Shown: piece by piece, positions 45,854 through 55,407 of the stretch
Layout: the number at the start of each line of letters is the position of its first letter
How positions within the stretch are numbered: position 1 is the first letter of the stretch
Assembly (NCBI GenBank): GCA_002368545.1
Contig: MTSC01000059.1
Span: forward strand, 1 to 64,000
Length of the DNA: 64,000 nt
Direction: 5' to 3'
Source of the DNA: Ramichloridium luteum
Taxonomy: Eukaryota; Ascomycota; Dothideomycetes; Mycosphaerellales; Dissoconiaceae
Translations under genes and position numbers: made by a program
The notes under the pieces: generated by a model
What the model was told of the DNA's origin: nothing
Seen by the model: the letters and a program-made list of their open reading frames with translations, nothing else
Databases searched by the model: none

Positions 45854-46053
45854 TTTTCCCTCAAAGCAGGAGGTTCGGTATGATAGAGTCCGGACGACTC
45901 CGGATTGGCAGCACTAGACTTCATAGCAAATGTGAATGGTTTTCTATGTTTACAATAACAAACTATGATTGCCAAGTTATTGGACATCGAGGAAAGCGTA
46001 ATTGTGACGTCCTTGTGGATTCATCGTAGATCAAGGGCCAAATTCCTTTCTCG

Positions 46054-47370
46054 TCAAGGTTCTGGTACCACCCGCAAAGCTTTTGGGTCTTTCTCAGCGT
46101 TATGAGACCGCTTCCATGCTTCGACCTCCATACCTCCACGAAGCACCGCCACTCTCATGGTTCCAAGAAGATTGTTAGCCGCGTTGCTATGGTTGTACAC
46201 ACCACCATTGAACATAGCGGTGGCATCCTTAGCAATGCCACTTCGAATAATAGCCTTGCCTCCTGGATGGTCTTTCATGAAGCCAGTGACATCGTGCACA
46301 ACGCCGGCAACAGCGATCAGTGCGCGGCCATCTGGTCTCTTCGACTCGTCCACATAGTCATCCCAGTCCATGATCGGAAGACGTTCCAGAGGGGTGCCCC
46401 AATCAAGCAATGCGCTTTCCTTGTTAAGTTTCTTCTGCAATTGTTGAATGCGTCCTTTCTGAATCTCGTTGCGGCGAAATTGCTTCAGATCGTACGCCAG
46501 ACCAAGCTGTTTCCACGTCCAGATGCACCACTTTGTTGGGTCATATTGATGCCATTCGATCGCATTTCTGTAATCAGAAGGGAACTCATGGTGGAAGTTG
46601 TGATATCCTTCTCCCAGAGTTAATAGAGCTGTGATGATGTGATTCCGGGGACTATGGCGATCGTCGTAAGGCTGATCGCCTAGCCAGTGCGCCAACGAAT
46701 TGACGCAGAACGTGGCCTGTTGGCACAGGAAACACCGGATGATCCCTGCATACACCAAACCTCCGACCCAATCATCCCAGAGGATGCCGGCAAGGATGGA
46801 AGGAAACCCGAGCGCCATAAATAATGCAATGAAGACATAATTGCGATGCTGCCAAACCACAATCGGGTCATCGTTAAGATCCGAGATGTCGGTCCGACCA
46901 ATGCGCTTTGGATCTGACTTCATCACCATCCAACCAAAATGAGCATGGAAAAGTCCCCGGTGGACGCTGTAAGGGTCCTTATCAGTATCGGAATACCGAT
47001 GATGGGCACGATGATCGCGTGCCCACCATCGAATCGATCCTTGAATTGCACCTGCTCCAAGGAGTGCGAGAGCCAATTTCAAAGGAAACGATGCCGAATA
47101 AGAAGTGTGCGCCCAAAGACGATGATATCCAGCTGTGATGCCAAGGAGAGTAGCCGAGTAGTAAATTACTCCTAGAATTGCCGTTGGCCAGTACAGCGGC
47201 GTGCGTAGCGCTGCGATGAAACCGCATAATGGGAGTCCAATTATGAAGAAGACATTGAGCCAGTTGATTTGCTTATGCCAATTCTTGAGAGTGAATGGCG
47301 TTTCAACAATGACAACAGTGTCGTGTGTCGAAGCCATTGACTTTGCGATCGATCCGCCGGCAGATGCCAT
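46054..47370 (-). CDS. Acyl-CoA delta-9-type desaturase with C-terminal cytochrome b5 (OLE1-like)
   Basis: Single exon. Start at 47370 (MASAGGSIAKS) gives 438 residues; the frame is open to 47484, but the extra region overlaps a GTCCGAAT element and is not conserved-like. His boxes are HRLWAH, HRAHH and EGYHNFHHEFP. Four hydrophobic segments are arranged as in OLE1. The cytochrome b5 domain includes VVHDVTGFMKDHPGG and a second heme His in YNHSN. The usual product is delta-9 unsaturated acyl-CoA. In this setting it could desaturate the acyl-CoA used by the oxoamine synthase or the acyltransferase, or modify the base. It is shorter at the N-terminus than yeast OLE1, consistent with filamentous fungal versions. 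Confidence 0.88.
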   Translation of the reverse strand: MASAGGSIAKSMASTHDTVVIVETPFTLKNWHKQINWLNVFFIIGLPLCGFIAALRTPLYWPTAILGVIYYSATLLGITAGYHRLWAHTSYSASFPLKLALALLGAGAIQGSIRWWARDHRAHHRYSDTDKDPYSVHRGLFHAHFGWMVMKSDPKRIGRTDISDLNDDPIVVWQHRNYVFIALFMALGFPSILAGILWDDWVGGLVYAGIIRCFLCQQATFCVNSLAHWLGDQPYDDRHSPRNHIITALLTLGEGYHNFHHEFPSDYRNAIEWHQYDPTKWCIWTWKQLGLAYDLKQFRRNEIQKGRIQQLQKKLNKESALLDWGTPLERLPIMDWDDYVDESKRPDGRALIAVAGVVHDVTGFMKDHPGGKAIIRSGIAKDATAMFNGGVYNHSNAANNLLGTMRVAVLRGGMEVEAWKRSHNAEKDPKALRVVPEP

Positions 47371-47466
47371 AGCTCTTGAATTGTTGTACAGATCCAAGGT
47401 AATACAAGACAAAAGTAAAATAGCACTACACAAGAAGGGTTGCGGGTTGTCCTTCGCGGACGCTGG

Positions 47467-47474
47467 GTCCGAAT
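47467..47474. promoter_or_regulatory. GTCCGAAT promoter element
   Basis: Differs at one position from GTCCGAAC and lies about 97 bp upstream of the preferred desaturase start at 47370. Confidence 0.35.
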
Positions 47475-47727
47475 CGGCGGGCATTGACCGGAATGTTCCG
47501 GGGTCTTTTCAGAGTTTAGCCGCCACGTTCGGCCATGTGTGCTTATTTCGGCTTCAACGCGTCATCAATTGCTTCATCGAGCAATTGAAAGGTCGAAATC
47601 AATTCATAGTGAGCATTTTGCAGGCGGAAAAGGGTGCAGGGTACGGACAGAGTGGTAGCTTAGGAGATACATGTCAAAGTTTAGTTACGAAATTCGAAGT
47701 GAACCTGAAGTAAGACTCTTTGGAGCC

Positions 47728-48728
47728 TCACACTTCACGCCCAGTCTCTTCCCACTCCGGCCACTCGGTTTTCTCAGAGAACGGACGACCCATTCTGCCT
47801 TTGCTGTAGCTAAGCTTGCCACTACCGCGAACGAGTGGGCTAAGCCAGACTGTCTTCCCATCTACCTTGCCCTCTTTCGTCGTCGCACCCATTCCCGTAA
47901 GGCTGTAGTTGGTGTACACACCTTCCCAACCGTCTTTGGGTGCTGCGAAGATCTCGTGTCGGACTGAGACGTAAGGGTGTTTGGGAATGAGCTTCATGTA
48001 CCATTCCATACCTTGTGTATGTAGAGGACCGTGGGCGAACTCGTGCACCTTCTCAACGCTCTCGAAGTAGCTGTAGATCCGCAACCAATCAGTCCCTCTT
48101 CCCAAAATTCTGCACACGATATACACTTACAATATGCTCACAATCTCGGAAGAAGTCCCGCGTCCTCCAGCCTCGAGGTAGGTCGAGCTTCCAAGGAATC
48201 CATGCTTCGTCGGATTCGCATCCAAGTAACGGATCATCTCCTCGAAGCGATCCGCGACACCCTTAAAAGGCAGATTGAAGACACCCATGGGATGGTTGGA
48301 GCGCGCACCGAGTAACATGGCGCATACCTTCTGCTGTGCGGGATCATGTTGGATGCCATGTTCATCGGCGAAGACAGGCACTGCGCGACCGCGGACAACA
48401 TCGTTCATGTACGGGTTCTTCAAGATGCCAACGGCCTGAAAGATGGTCTTGATAAACTTGAACGCAAGAAAAAGCACTGGGGGCGCGACGATGGCGATGT
48501 TACGGTACGGAAGCAAGAAGAGCGCCGACTGGATAACGGCTCCGATAACGAGCCAGGTGAGGATTGAGAAGTGATCCCTCAAGATCTACCATCGGTGATC
48601 AGCAAATAAGTTGACTACTTCCTCATGTGCTAACTCTGTCGTACTGCTAAACGCAAGTTCGTTGTATTCTTCAGGTTCTGGCATGTTGGCCGTGTCGCCA
48701 TTGGCGAGAAAATGGGTTCGTATGCCAT
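47728..48728 (-). CDS. DUF4188/af470-like monooxygenase-family protein
   Basis: Three exons (minus strand), 48645-48728, 48131-48585 and 47728-48070, encode 293 residues. The first exon is inferred because the conserved frame has no ATG at its left end: MAYEPIFSP...LRLA joins in phase to ILRDHF. The protein has two N-terminal hydrophobic segments (ILTWLVIGAVIQSALFLL and a second about residues 52-72). The soluble part contains FLGSSTYLEAGGRGTSSEIVSI, FAHGPLHTQGMEW and YVSVRHEIFAAPKDGWEGVYTNY. This fits the family once called DUF4188, which I recall includes the fumagillin-cluster monooxygenase af470. It may act on a lipid-like intermediate. Two exact GTTCGGAC-type elements are upstream. Confidence 0.7.
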
Positions 48729-48908
48729 TGCAAGCTTGTTTGACCGCTCGATCGATCTGAACTACTGAGGATGCAGAGATCTGGAGAGGAAATCACCCGA
48801 CAAGACCTAGAGAGATCGATTCATGGGCAAGTCGCGTCGTCGTCTCACTACCTCCAAGAACGCCCGGCGCGCCTACAACAACACTGCCACGGAATGCACT
48901 CCATAGCT

Positions 48909-48929
48909 GTTCGGACCTCCAACTCCGAA
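48909..48929. promoter_or_regulatory. GTTCGGAC element with inverted TCCGAA
   Basis: GTTCGGAC at 48909-48916 and TCCGAA at 48924-48929 form an inverted pair (TTCGGA-N8-TCCGAA), about 180-200 bp upstream of the af470-like start codon. Confidence 0.45.
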
Positions 48930-49018
48930 TCGATAGAGTTCCGTTACACACGAGGCAACCGAATTGCGGCGGTGGCGCAGTCTGAAGGACAGGTAGAGAT
49001 CCGAAGCTGCAGCGGACA

Positions 49019-49026
49019 GTCCGAAC
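49019..49026. promoter_or_regulatory. GTCCGAAC promoter element
   Basis: Second exact copy of the cluster 8-mer upstream of the af470-like gene (about 290 bp from its ATG), close to a further GTCGGAC at about 49029. Confidence 0.4.
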
Positions 49027-49251
49027 CAGTCGGACCAGCATTCAGCTGTGTAGACCAACCCTAACCCTATTGGCTGCTCGTCGACCATGGGCCGCAATTT
49101 GATGGAACACAATCTCAGGACATCGGCAGCTGGTCGCTTGAGCAAAAGCCTCTCGATGCGCCTGGAAAACACGCAAGTACACTGTTCGTCATGTGACGAC
49201 CGGCTCAGGACTCCACGTGGCCGGGGTGCTCACGGCGCAAACGTTTGGAGG

Positions 49252-50496
49252 TTACCTGACGGATATTTTGCGTCGGATACCTTCGGTCGTGAACTCGAAC
49301 ACGGCGTGGTGATGCGAAAATGCGCCCTGCTGATTGTGGCCGTTGCGGGCAAGATGTGCAGCCATCTCCATGCTTCTCTTCTGCTTCAGAAAGGCCTCTT
49401 GTTCCATGTCAGGAACAGCATATTGACTACTGCTGAAAGCCTTGATTTGGTTATGTTCTATACGCTTCCACTTCTCCAAGCCATAGGTATTGTCTGTGTA
49501 GCGTTCGACCGTGATGTATGGTCGATTACCGTCCGAGTCGCGCAAACAATTGAGCGGAATGTGAATGATGTCCTCAAGCACGCTGACTCGCGCTGCGTAG
49601 AACTCGATATGCAGCCCACGCGCCGTGAGTCGGCAAGGTTCGCGAAGAAAGTACGTATCGAGTCGATAGGGAAACTTCTCGAGTCCTACAAAGTATGCCG
49701 GGCTTGGTGCGAGAATAGACGAGCGGCGCAGGTTCTCCGGCGCGGAGGTCGTCCACAAGAAAATGGACTCGTCGTCAATACCCTGCAAGATCTCCGTCTG
49801 CAGACGCATGAAAGCTCGGTCGCCCTCTCCATAAAGCATCGTCATGTTCACATCGAAGATGCCAAGCAAGCAATATGCGATGTCTTCCACGACGGTGGTG
49901 CGCCGATTGGCCATCCACGACATGCGCTGTGCGACGGGCGTCACATGCACGGCGGGCTCATTTCCGAGATGAGTCGCCGGGATTCCAGTGATCGTTTCGA
50001 TCAGTGGGCCCAAATCGTCTCTGGACCCAATGTGCTTCCACTCACGATTCACAAAGGCTTCCTTCAGGGGTGCTATGAGTTCTTGCAGCGTCCAGCCACG
50101 GGTCCACCATCGACTATGCGCGAACTCTTCTCGGCCAGACGGACTTTCAACCTCAGAGGCTGAGACATCTTCCAGGAAGACTAAACAGAAAGAAGCTTGC
50201 TGATACCATCGGTACATGGAGTTGATGGCTGCCTGGGCCTCCGCGCTGCTCGTCTTGTCGATGCAACATGTGTCAGCCCAAACGTATTGCTCCGGCTTAT
50301 CCTTAACGTAGCCACAGAACGCGATGATCTTCGCCGTGCCGGTGCTCCATTGGTCTCTACTGAGCGTCGATTCTCGCGCGAAGCTCTGCAGCGTGCATTC
50401 ATCGAGGCCCCAGCGATGCGACAAGATCACAAACGGAGGCGCCTCATCATCCGGGAAGCGCTCCAGTAGCAATGTATCTTTATTCAAAAGCCGCAT
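49252..50496 (-). CDS. HET-domain protein inside the cluster
   Basis: Single exon. Start at 50496 (MRLLNKDTLLLERF) gives 414 residues; an in-frame Met at 50583 is possible but non-canonical. HET motifs: FVILSHRWG, VWADTCCIDKTSSAEAQAAINSMYRWYQQA, and RWWTRGWTLQELIAP. This is the HET-E/HET-D-like subgroup, which is often fused to NACHT-WD proteins, but here there is no NLR part. The YCLLGIFDVNMTMLYGEGDRAFMRLQ segment is classic for this subgroup. It has no obvious metabolic role, and its promoter lacks the exact 8-mer. It may be a passenger in the cluster or protect the locus. The opposite strand has a long shadow frame that I discount. Confidence 0.92.
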   Translation of the reverse strand: MRLLNKDTLLLERFPDDEAPPFVILSHRWGLDECTLQSFARESTLSRDQWSTGTAKIIAFCGYVKDKPEQYVWADTCCIDKTSSAEAQAAINSMYRWYQQASFCLVFLEDVSASEVESPSGREEFAHSRWWTRGWTLQELIAPLKEAFVNREWKHIGSRDDLGPLIETITGIPATHLGNEPAVHVTPVAQRMSWMANRRTTVVEDIAYCLLGIFDVNMTMLYGEGDRAFMRLQTEILQGIDDESIFLWTTSAPENLRRSSILAPSPAYFVGLEKFPYRLDTYFLREPCRLTARGLHIEFYAARVSVLEDIIHIPLNCLRDSDGNRPYITVERYTDNTYGLEKWKRIEHNQIKAFSSSQYAVPDMEQEAFLKQKRSMEMAAHLARNGHNQQGAFSHHHAVFEFTTEGIRRKISVR

Positions 50497-51258
50497 TTCT
50501 ACAAAAAAGCCACGCGCGCCGAGGTTTCTTGGAGAACTGACGGAGGAAAGATCGCGACAGTGGTCGATGCCTGAGTACTGCACGACAGCAGTCTCGAGGT
50601 TTAGCTGCCGAATGCCATTCCGATCGTGGTGGGAAATTTCTCCACGCGAGGAGCGGGGTCATCGCAATCTAGAAGTTATATACCCATAGAGCGTGAGAGG
50701 GAAGGGTGATCACCACCAGTGGCCCAATTGATCGAAAATATATATTCGCACAACGCAAACCCTGACCCGGCCACAAGCACTTCTGTCGACATATCAAAAG
50801 TTTTGATGTGCCATCATGCAAATCGAGCGTGCTACGATATGGACTTCAAAATTAGCTTTACAGGGAGAAGAACACCAAACAAGTCAAACGCGTGCTTCAG
50901 CATTATTGTTGCTAGATTAAAGACTCGAACCTAAATCTTATCAAGTTTTCACATCGCTGCTGTCGAGCAGGGTGAAGTGAGCGGAAGGAAAAGCACGACT
51001 TCGCAAGCTAGGCAGACGAATTCGTGACCAACCAGCTTTGGTAGCTGGCGGCTGTGCCACATTGTAGTTGATGGAATCGGAGTCTATTTAGGTTTGCAGG
51101 CTGTGGCCGAGTCCGACCCCATGGAAGTAGCACAAGCCTATTAGGCAACCGGATTCCGATATGAAACAATCAGCGTCTATATATGTTATCGAGAAGAGAT
51201 TCTTTCGAAATGGCATTAAAGATATTCCTTACACTAATCGGAAAGATACTGCAATACG
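50497..51258. promoter_or_regulatory. Divergent promoter of HET gene and second hydroxylase gene
   Basis: Contains GTCCGAC at 51111-51117 (about 143 bp upstream of the hydroxylase ATG) and a TCGGA near 51077. No gene recognised. Confidence 0.35.
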
Positions 51259-52418
51259 ATGGGCATCCAAACACGCAGTCCGAAGGACGACATGACGTCC
51301 ACTTGGCTGACGGGGGATCGTAGTAAATGGTCAATCGATCACTGGCTCATCTACCTCACTGGAATCTATCACCCCGATCTCAACGTTCCCGTCTTCTCCA
51401 AGGACGACAAGATTCCTTTCGTGCCACAATGGCGGCCGCATTGCTGGGTCTTTCTGCATGCCGTGTGGCCGTTGGTACTGCATCAACTATTCATCAACTA
51501 CACAGGCTACAAGGTCAACGCTGTCGCTGCATACTTCTGGTATACGACCGCCTTCAAGCTCAATGCTCTGAGGCAACTTCACATGATCAACGAACTTGCC
51601 AGCCGGCATGGCTATCTGGACGGCGATACGCATAAAAGAGATGGTGTGCCCGATAACAGTGTCAACAAGGTCTGGTTCTCGCTCGACATGACCAGTTGGA
51701 TCCGTCCTTTGATGCTTGTTGCCCTCACGTACAAGAAGTCGGAGACTCCACTATCGATGACTCCGTGGGTTCTATTGGAGTTGGGTCTATATCCCTTGGT
51801 ATTGGTAAGTTTTCGCGAAGGAGATCAACATTGGTAATTGAAAAGCTCGCTCATAAGTTCGTAGGATTTCTATTTTTATTGGTACCATCGAGCCATGCAT
51901 GAGTTCGACGGACTGTGGAAATACCACAGGTGGGTTAATAGAGCATCGGCACCAAAGATGATAGTCTCATTGCTGATACTCCCCACAGAACGCATCATCT
52001 CACCAAACACCCCAATCCGCTCTTGACCCTATTCGCTGACGCCGAGCAAGAATTCTTCGACGCCTTCGGCATTCCGTTACTAACCTTCTGGACATTGAGA
52101 TCCATCGGTCTCCCGATGAACTTTTACGACTGGTGGATGTGCCAACAGTGGGTGGTCTTCATTGAACTGATGGGCCACAGCGGCCTGCGCATCTACGGCG
52201 CCCCTCCAAACGTGGCATCCTGGTTCTTGAACATCTTCGACGCCGAGCTGGTGATAGAGGATCATGACCTGCACCATCGGAAGGGTTGGCGCGCGAGCGC
52301 GAACTATGGAAAGCAAACGCGGCTGTGGGATAAGGCGTTCGGGACCTGCGGCGAGCGGATTGAGTCGCGACCGGAGAATGTGGATTATGTGAACACGGTC
52401 AAGGTCCCACTGTTTTAG
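51259..52418 (+). CDS. Fatty-acid hydroxylase superfamily protein
   Basis: Three exons, 51259-51804, 51865-51929 and 51989-52418, encode 346 residues. The introns start GTAAGT and GTGGGT. Histidine boxes typical of the superfamily: YHRAMH, RTHHLTKHP, GHSG and EDHDLHHRKG. Several hydrophobic segments (WVFLHAVWPLVLHQLFINY, WVLLELGLYPLVLDFYFYW) place it in the ER membrane. The sequence is clearly different from the SUR2-like protein, so it is not a recent duplicate. It could be a C-hydroxylase or desaturase acting on another position of the chain (sterol C5-type or fatty-acid 2-hydroxylase-type chemistry). The substrate is not inferable. It is convergent with the oxoamine synthase gene. Confidence 0.82.
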
Positions 52419-52711
52419 ATAATATACATAGTACCAAAGAATCTACGATAGACGGATACCTTGAAAATATGATTCGAAACATCAATGAGAGTGCATTGAC
52501 TTTTCAACACGTATATGATAGTGCAAGAAGGCTTCGTCATGTATTCGATAGCGCATCAATGCCTTGAGGCGTTATCAGCAGTGGATGAATGTCTCATAAA
52601 GAAAACAGCGTCTACTGTCAAATACTGCTCGAGCAAGAAAGGAATACAAGTTGCGCTATGTTATACTAGGAGCATCACAGAACCTTGTCAATCCTCCATT
52701 CCGCTCAAGGT
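52419..52711. other. Convergent intergenic
   Basis: 3' flanks of the hydroxylase and oxoamine synthase genes; nothing recognised. Confidence 0.5.
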
Positions 52712-55407
52712 CTAGCTAGCAAAAGGGAGCTGTCGCTGGCCAGCGCCTTCCTGAAGCAACTGGAATGCCTTGTTGGACATGACCGTCTGCATCGGCATCG
52801 GTGGGGTGGAGAAGAAGTAGGCGCGCGAGTTCCATGTCAGCGACTCAACCACCGTGCTCGCGCCGACCACATATCCGCCTTGATGCCCGAAGCTCGTATA
52901 CCAGGATCCTGCGACAAGGATCTCGACGTGCGAGGCGCGCCTTCCCAAGTGCTCGGCGAAGACCTTGGGTCCGTGCTGCTTCTCAAGATGGTTGAGGTAG
53001 CCGAGGCGCTGTGGGCCGAGCTTGTTGAGGCCACGGCAGTCGTTGAGGAAGATGCAGGCTTTCTTCAGCTGCGAGGTGGAGAGGCGGGAGAGAGTCTTGA
53101 GAAGAGGAATGATGTCAATGGGCTTGCCGTCGGCATCGACGACATCGAGGTAGATGGTTACGATATCGGGCTTTGTTCCCAAGATACCCTGGGTAAGCAG
53201 CCCAGGGAGCTCAGTCACGGTGTCATAGTACACTATCGGCCGAGCCTTGGATGCCTTAGTGACGTTGAGAGATTCTTGGACGAAGTGAGGGGCAGAGTGA
53301 GAGACAAGAACCAAGTTGGTCGACTTGTTGTACAGCTTGACGCTGGCGCGCGCGGCAAATGAGGAGCCGATCGTGACATCGGCGTCGCCACAAACCATAG
53401 CTGCTCATTCAGTCAGTGCCATTAGCGCTTAATGTGACGGCTCTGGTGGTTTACTTACCGCGGCAGATTCCAGAGTGTGCAATGAGCGAAGGGTAAGCTC
53501 GCGCAAGTCTCTGCTCCAGATGAACATACGAGTCGAATGACCCATAGAACCAGCGAGCCGAGCAAGGTCCAATCCCGTACTTGTTCAGGGCAATGCGGGC
53601 GGAATCTATGACAGCCCAATGGCTACCAACATCGGTAGGGAGAGAGTACTTCTCAGCCAGGGTGTCCACAAGGCCGAAGAGCTCCTTATCAACAGACTTG
53701 TAGTTTTGCTCAATCTCAGCGGAAGACTCGTCCCTGGGGGATTGCTCGGGATCGTGACTGATCCGCTTGACACCGGGCACACCCTTGTACACACCGGCGT
53801 CGACGAGTGTAGACAGAGCCGTGTAGAGGTCTGCCCATGGAAGCGTTGCGAAGATGCTCATACGTGCTCGAGAGGCCCTTTCCGAGAGTCAGTATGTGCA
53901 AACAACGCGAGATTTTCAGAACATACCATAGAGGGGTTGCCGGTGGACCGGCGAAGGCAATGGCAAGACCACGGCGTTGCACTTCCGTCTGATAGTGTGC
54001 CAGCTGGCGGAGGCTTCCTGCAATCGATGTTAGCACGGCATATACATGTTAGAATAGCACCAAAGCCTCACGACATACCAACGGAGTAGCAGATAATTGG
54101 ACTTCCAGGGAACGACAAGACCGTGTAGCCAGCCCTCTTAAGGAAAGCTGCAGCATACAAGCCTTTGCGCTTGACAAGCGCACAGCGGTACTGTATCAAC
54201 TCCGGCTTGCGGAAGATGTCGAGCAGGCGGACAAGAATGCCAGTGGCTAGACGCTCAGAGCCACGAGAGTAGGTTTCCTGAACCTGGATGTTGAGTTGCG
54301 CAGCGAGATCTCCGCGAGCGAGGACCATGCCGCCAGTGCAACCGGCCGATTTGGAGAACATGCAGGTCATGATGTCGCATTCGGTCAGTGGACAGGTGTA
54401 GCCAAGGTCTTCCCAGTGCTCGAATGAGCCACGACCGGAATTGCCGAGAGAAAGGAAGGAATGTGCCTCGTCGACAAGGAGGGTGAAATTGTAGACCTTG
54501 CGAAGAGCGAGGATCGCAGGGATTGGTGCAGAGAGTCCCTCAAGGCTGTAGATGCCCTCCACCACAACGCAGACCAGCGCGCGGGGTTGCTGCTGCTTCA
54601 ATGCCTGCAATTGGAGCTCTAAGTCCGTGATGTCGTTGTGATTGAACTTGTACGCAGCAGCATTGTCACGGCTGTTGCAGAAAGCGCCGCTCAGAAGCGA
54701 GTTGTGGCAATCTCGATCGCAAAGGAAAATGCAGGCCTTGTCGCGTGACTGAGCATATTGATGGACAGTACGAAAGGCCAGAAGATTGCTGCTGAAGCCG
54801 GATGGCATGAAGCCGCAGGCCTCAAATCCCATATACTTGCGGAGCTCCTCCTTGAGGGTCTCTTCGAGTTCAGGAGGGCCAGGTGCGAACGGTAAGCGTT
54901 TGATGGTGTGTTCCACGAGCGCCTCGGCATCGCCTTCCAACCGCGAAAAGCCGGCGTAGTTGTTCGACGCACAGTTAATGATCTGGCGGGTCTTGCGCGT
55001 GAACACTGTGTCGTGTTCTTCATATCTCGGGGCTTCGTTCCGAGCGATATCGAACACGTCGAGATGCTCGTATGGTCCATTGGTAACCAAGCGCGGTGTG
55101 CCGCGTCCGATGGGTAAGTACTGTGGCGTCGTCAGTAAATGTTCACGAAGCCTTGCATGGACGCGAAAAGACCTACAATAAGGCGAGTAGTGAAGTCGCT
55201 AAACGACATGTTCCAAAGCGCATGGCGACGCTCCCACAGGTCGCTCCATAGTTGGGTCACAGCCAAGGAGATATACCACATCAACAGCATCACACGTTCA
55301 CTGTGCCTCGGTATGCTCTTCTTCACTTTGCCGAAGTCCACCTTGATTTCTTTCATTGGTTCTGCCACCAGAGTGGTGGCAGGCACGGTCAATGTAGCGG
55401 CGCTCAT
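52712..55407 (-). CDS. Fused LCB2-LCB1 alpha-oxoamine synthase (serine palmitoyltransferase-like)
   Basis: Five exons (minus strand), 55177-55407, 54079-55120, 53927-54017, 53459-53877 and 52712-53400, join in phase to 823 residues. The N-terminal half is LCB2-like: a membrane segment near 40-70, CASNNYAGFS, FNHNDITDLE, VVEGIYSLEG, VDEAHSFLSLG (about 294) and the PLP lysine in MFSKSAGCTGG (about 334). It ends with GLAIAFAGPPATPL|WASRARMS. The second half is LCB1-like: ALNKYGIGPCSARWFYGSFDSYVHLE (about 552-577), VSHSAPHFVQESL, FLNDCRGLNKLG and SWYTSFGHQGGYVVG, with no PLP lysine. LCB1 and LCB2 are normally separate; fumonisin Fum8 is, as I recall, of similar length (839). It should condense an acyl thioester with an amino acid, releasing CO2. 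CTCCGAGC repeats lie about 145-165 bp upstream. Confidence 0.9.

Noticed and set aside
49087..50163. Long plus-strand open frame (358 codons) across the HET gene
   Set aside because: It is antisense to a clear HET-domain protein and lacks any family motif; a shadow frame in GC-balanced coding DNA.
35694..55407. Interpretation as an ordinary housekeeping sphingolipid locus
   Set aside because: Housekeeping sphingolipid genes are not normally clustered in ascomycetes, and a P450, acyltransferase and Diels-Alderase-like genes with shared promoter elements argue for specialised metabolism; genome-wide copy counts are still needed.
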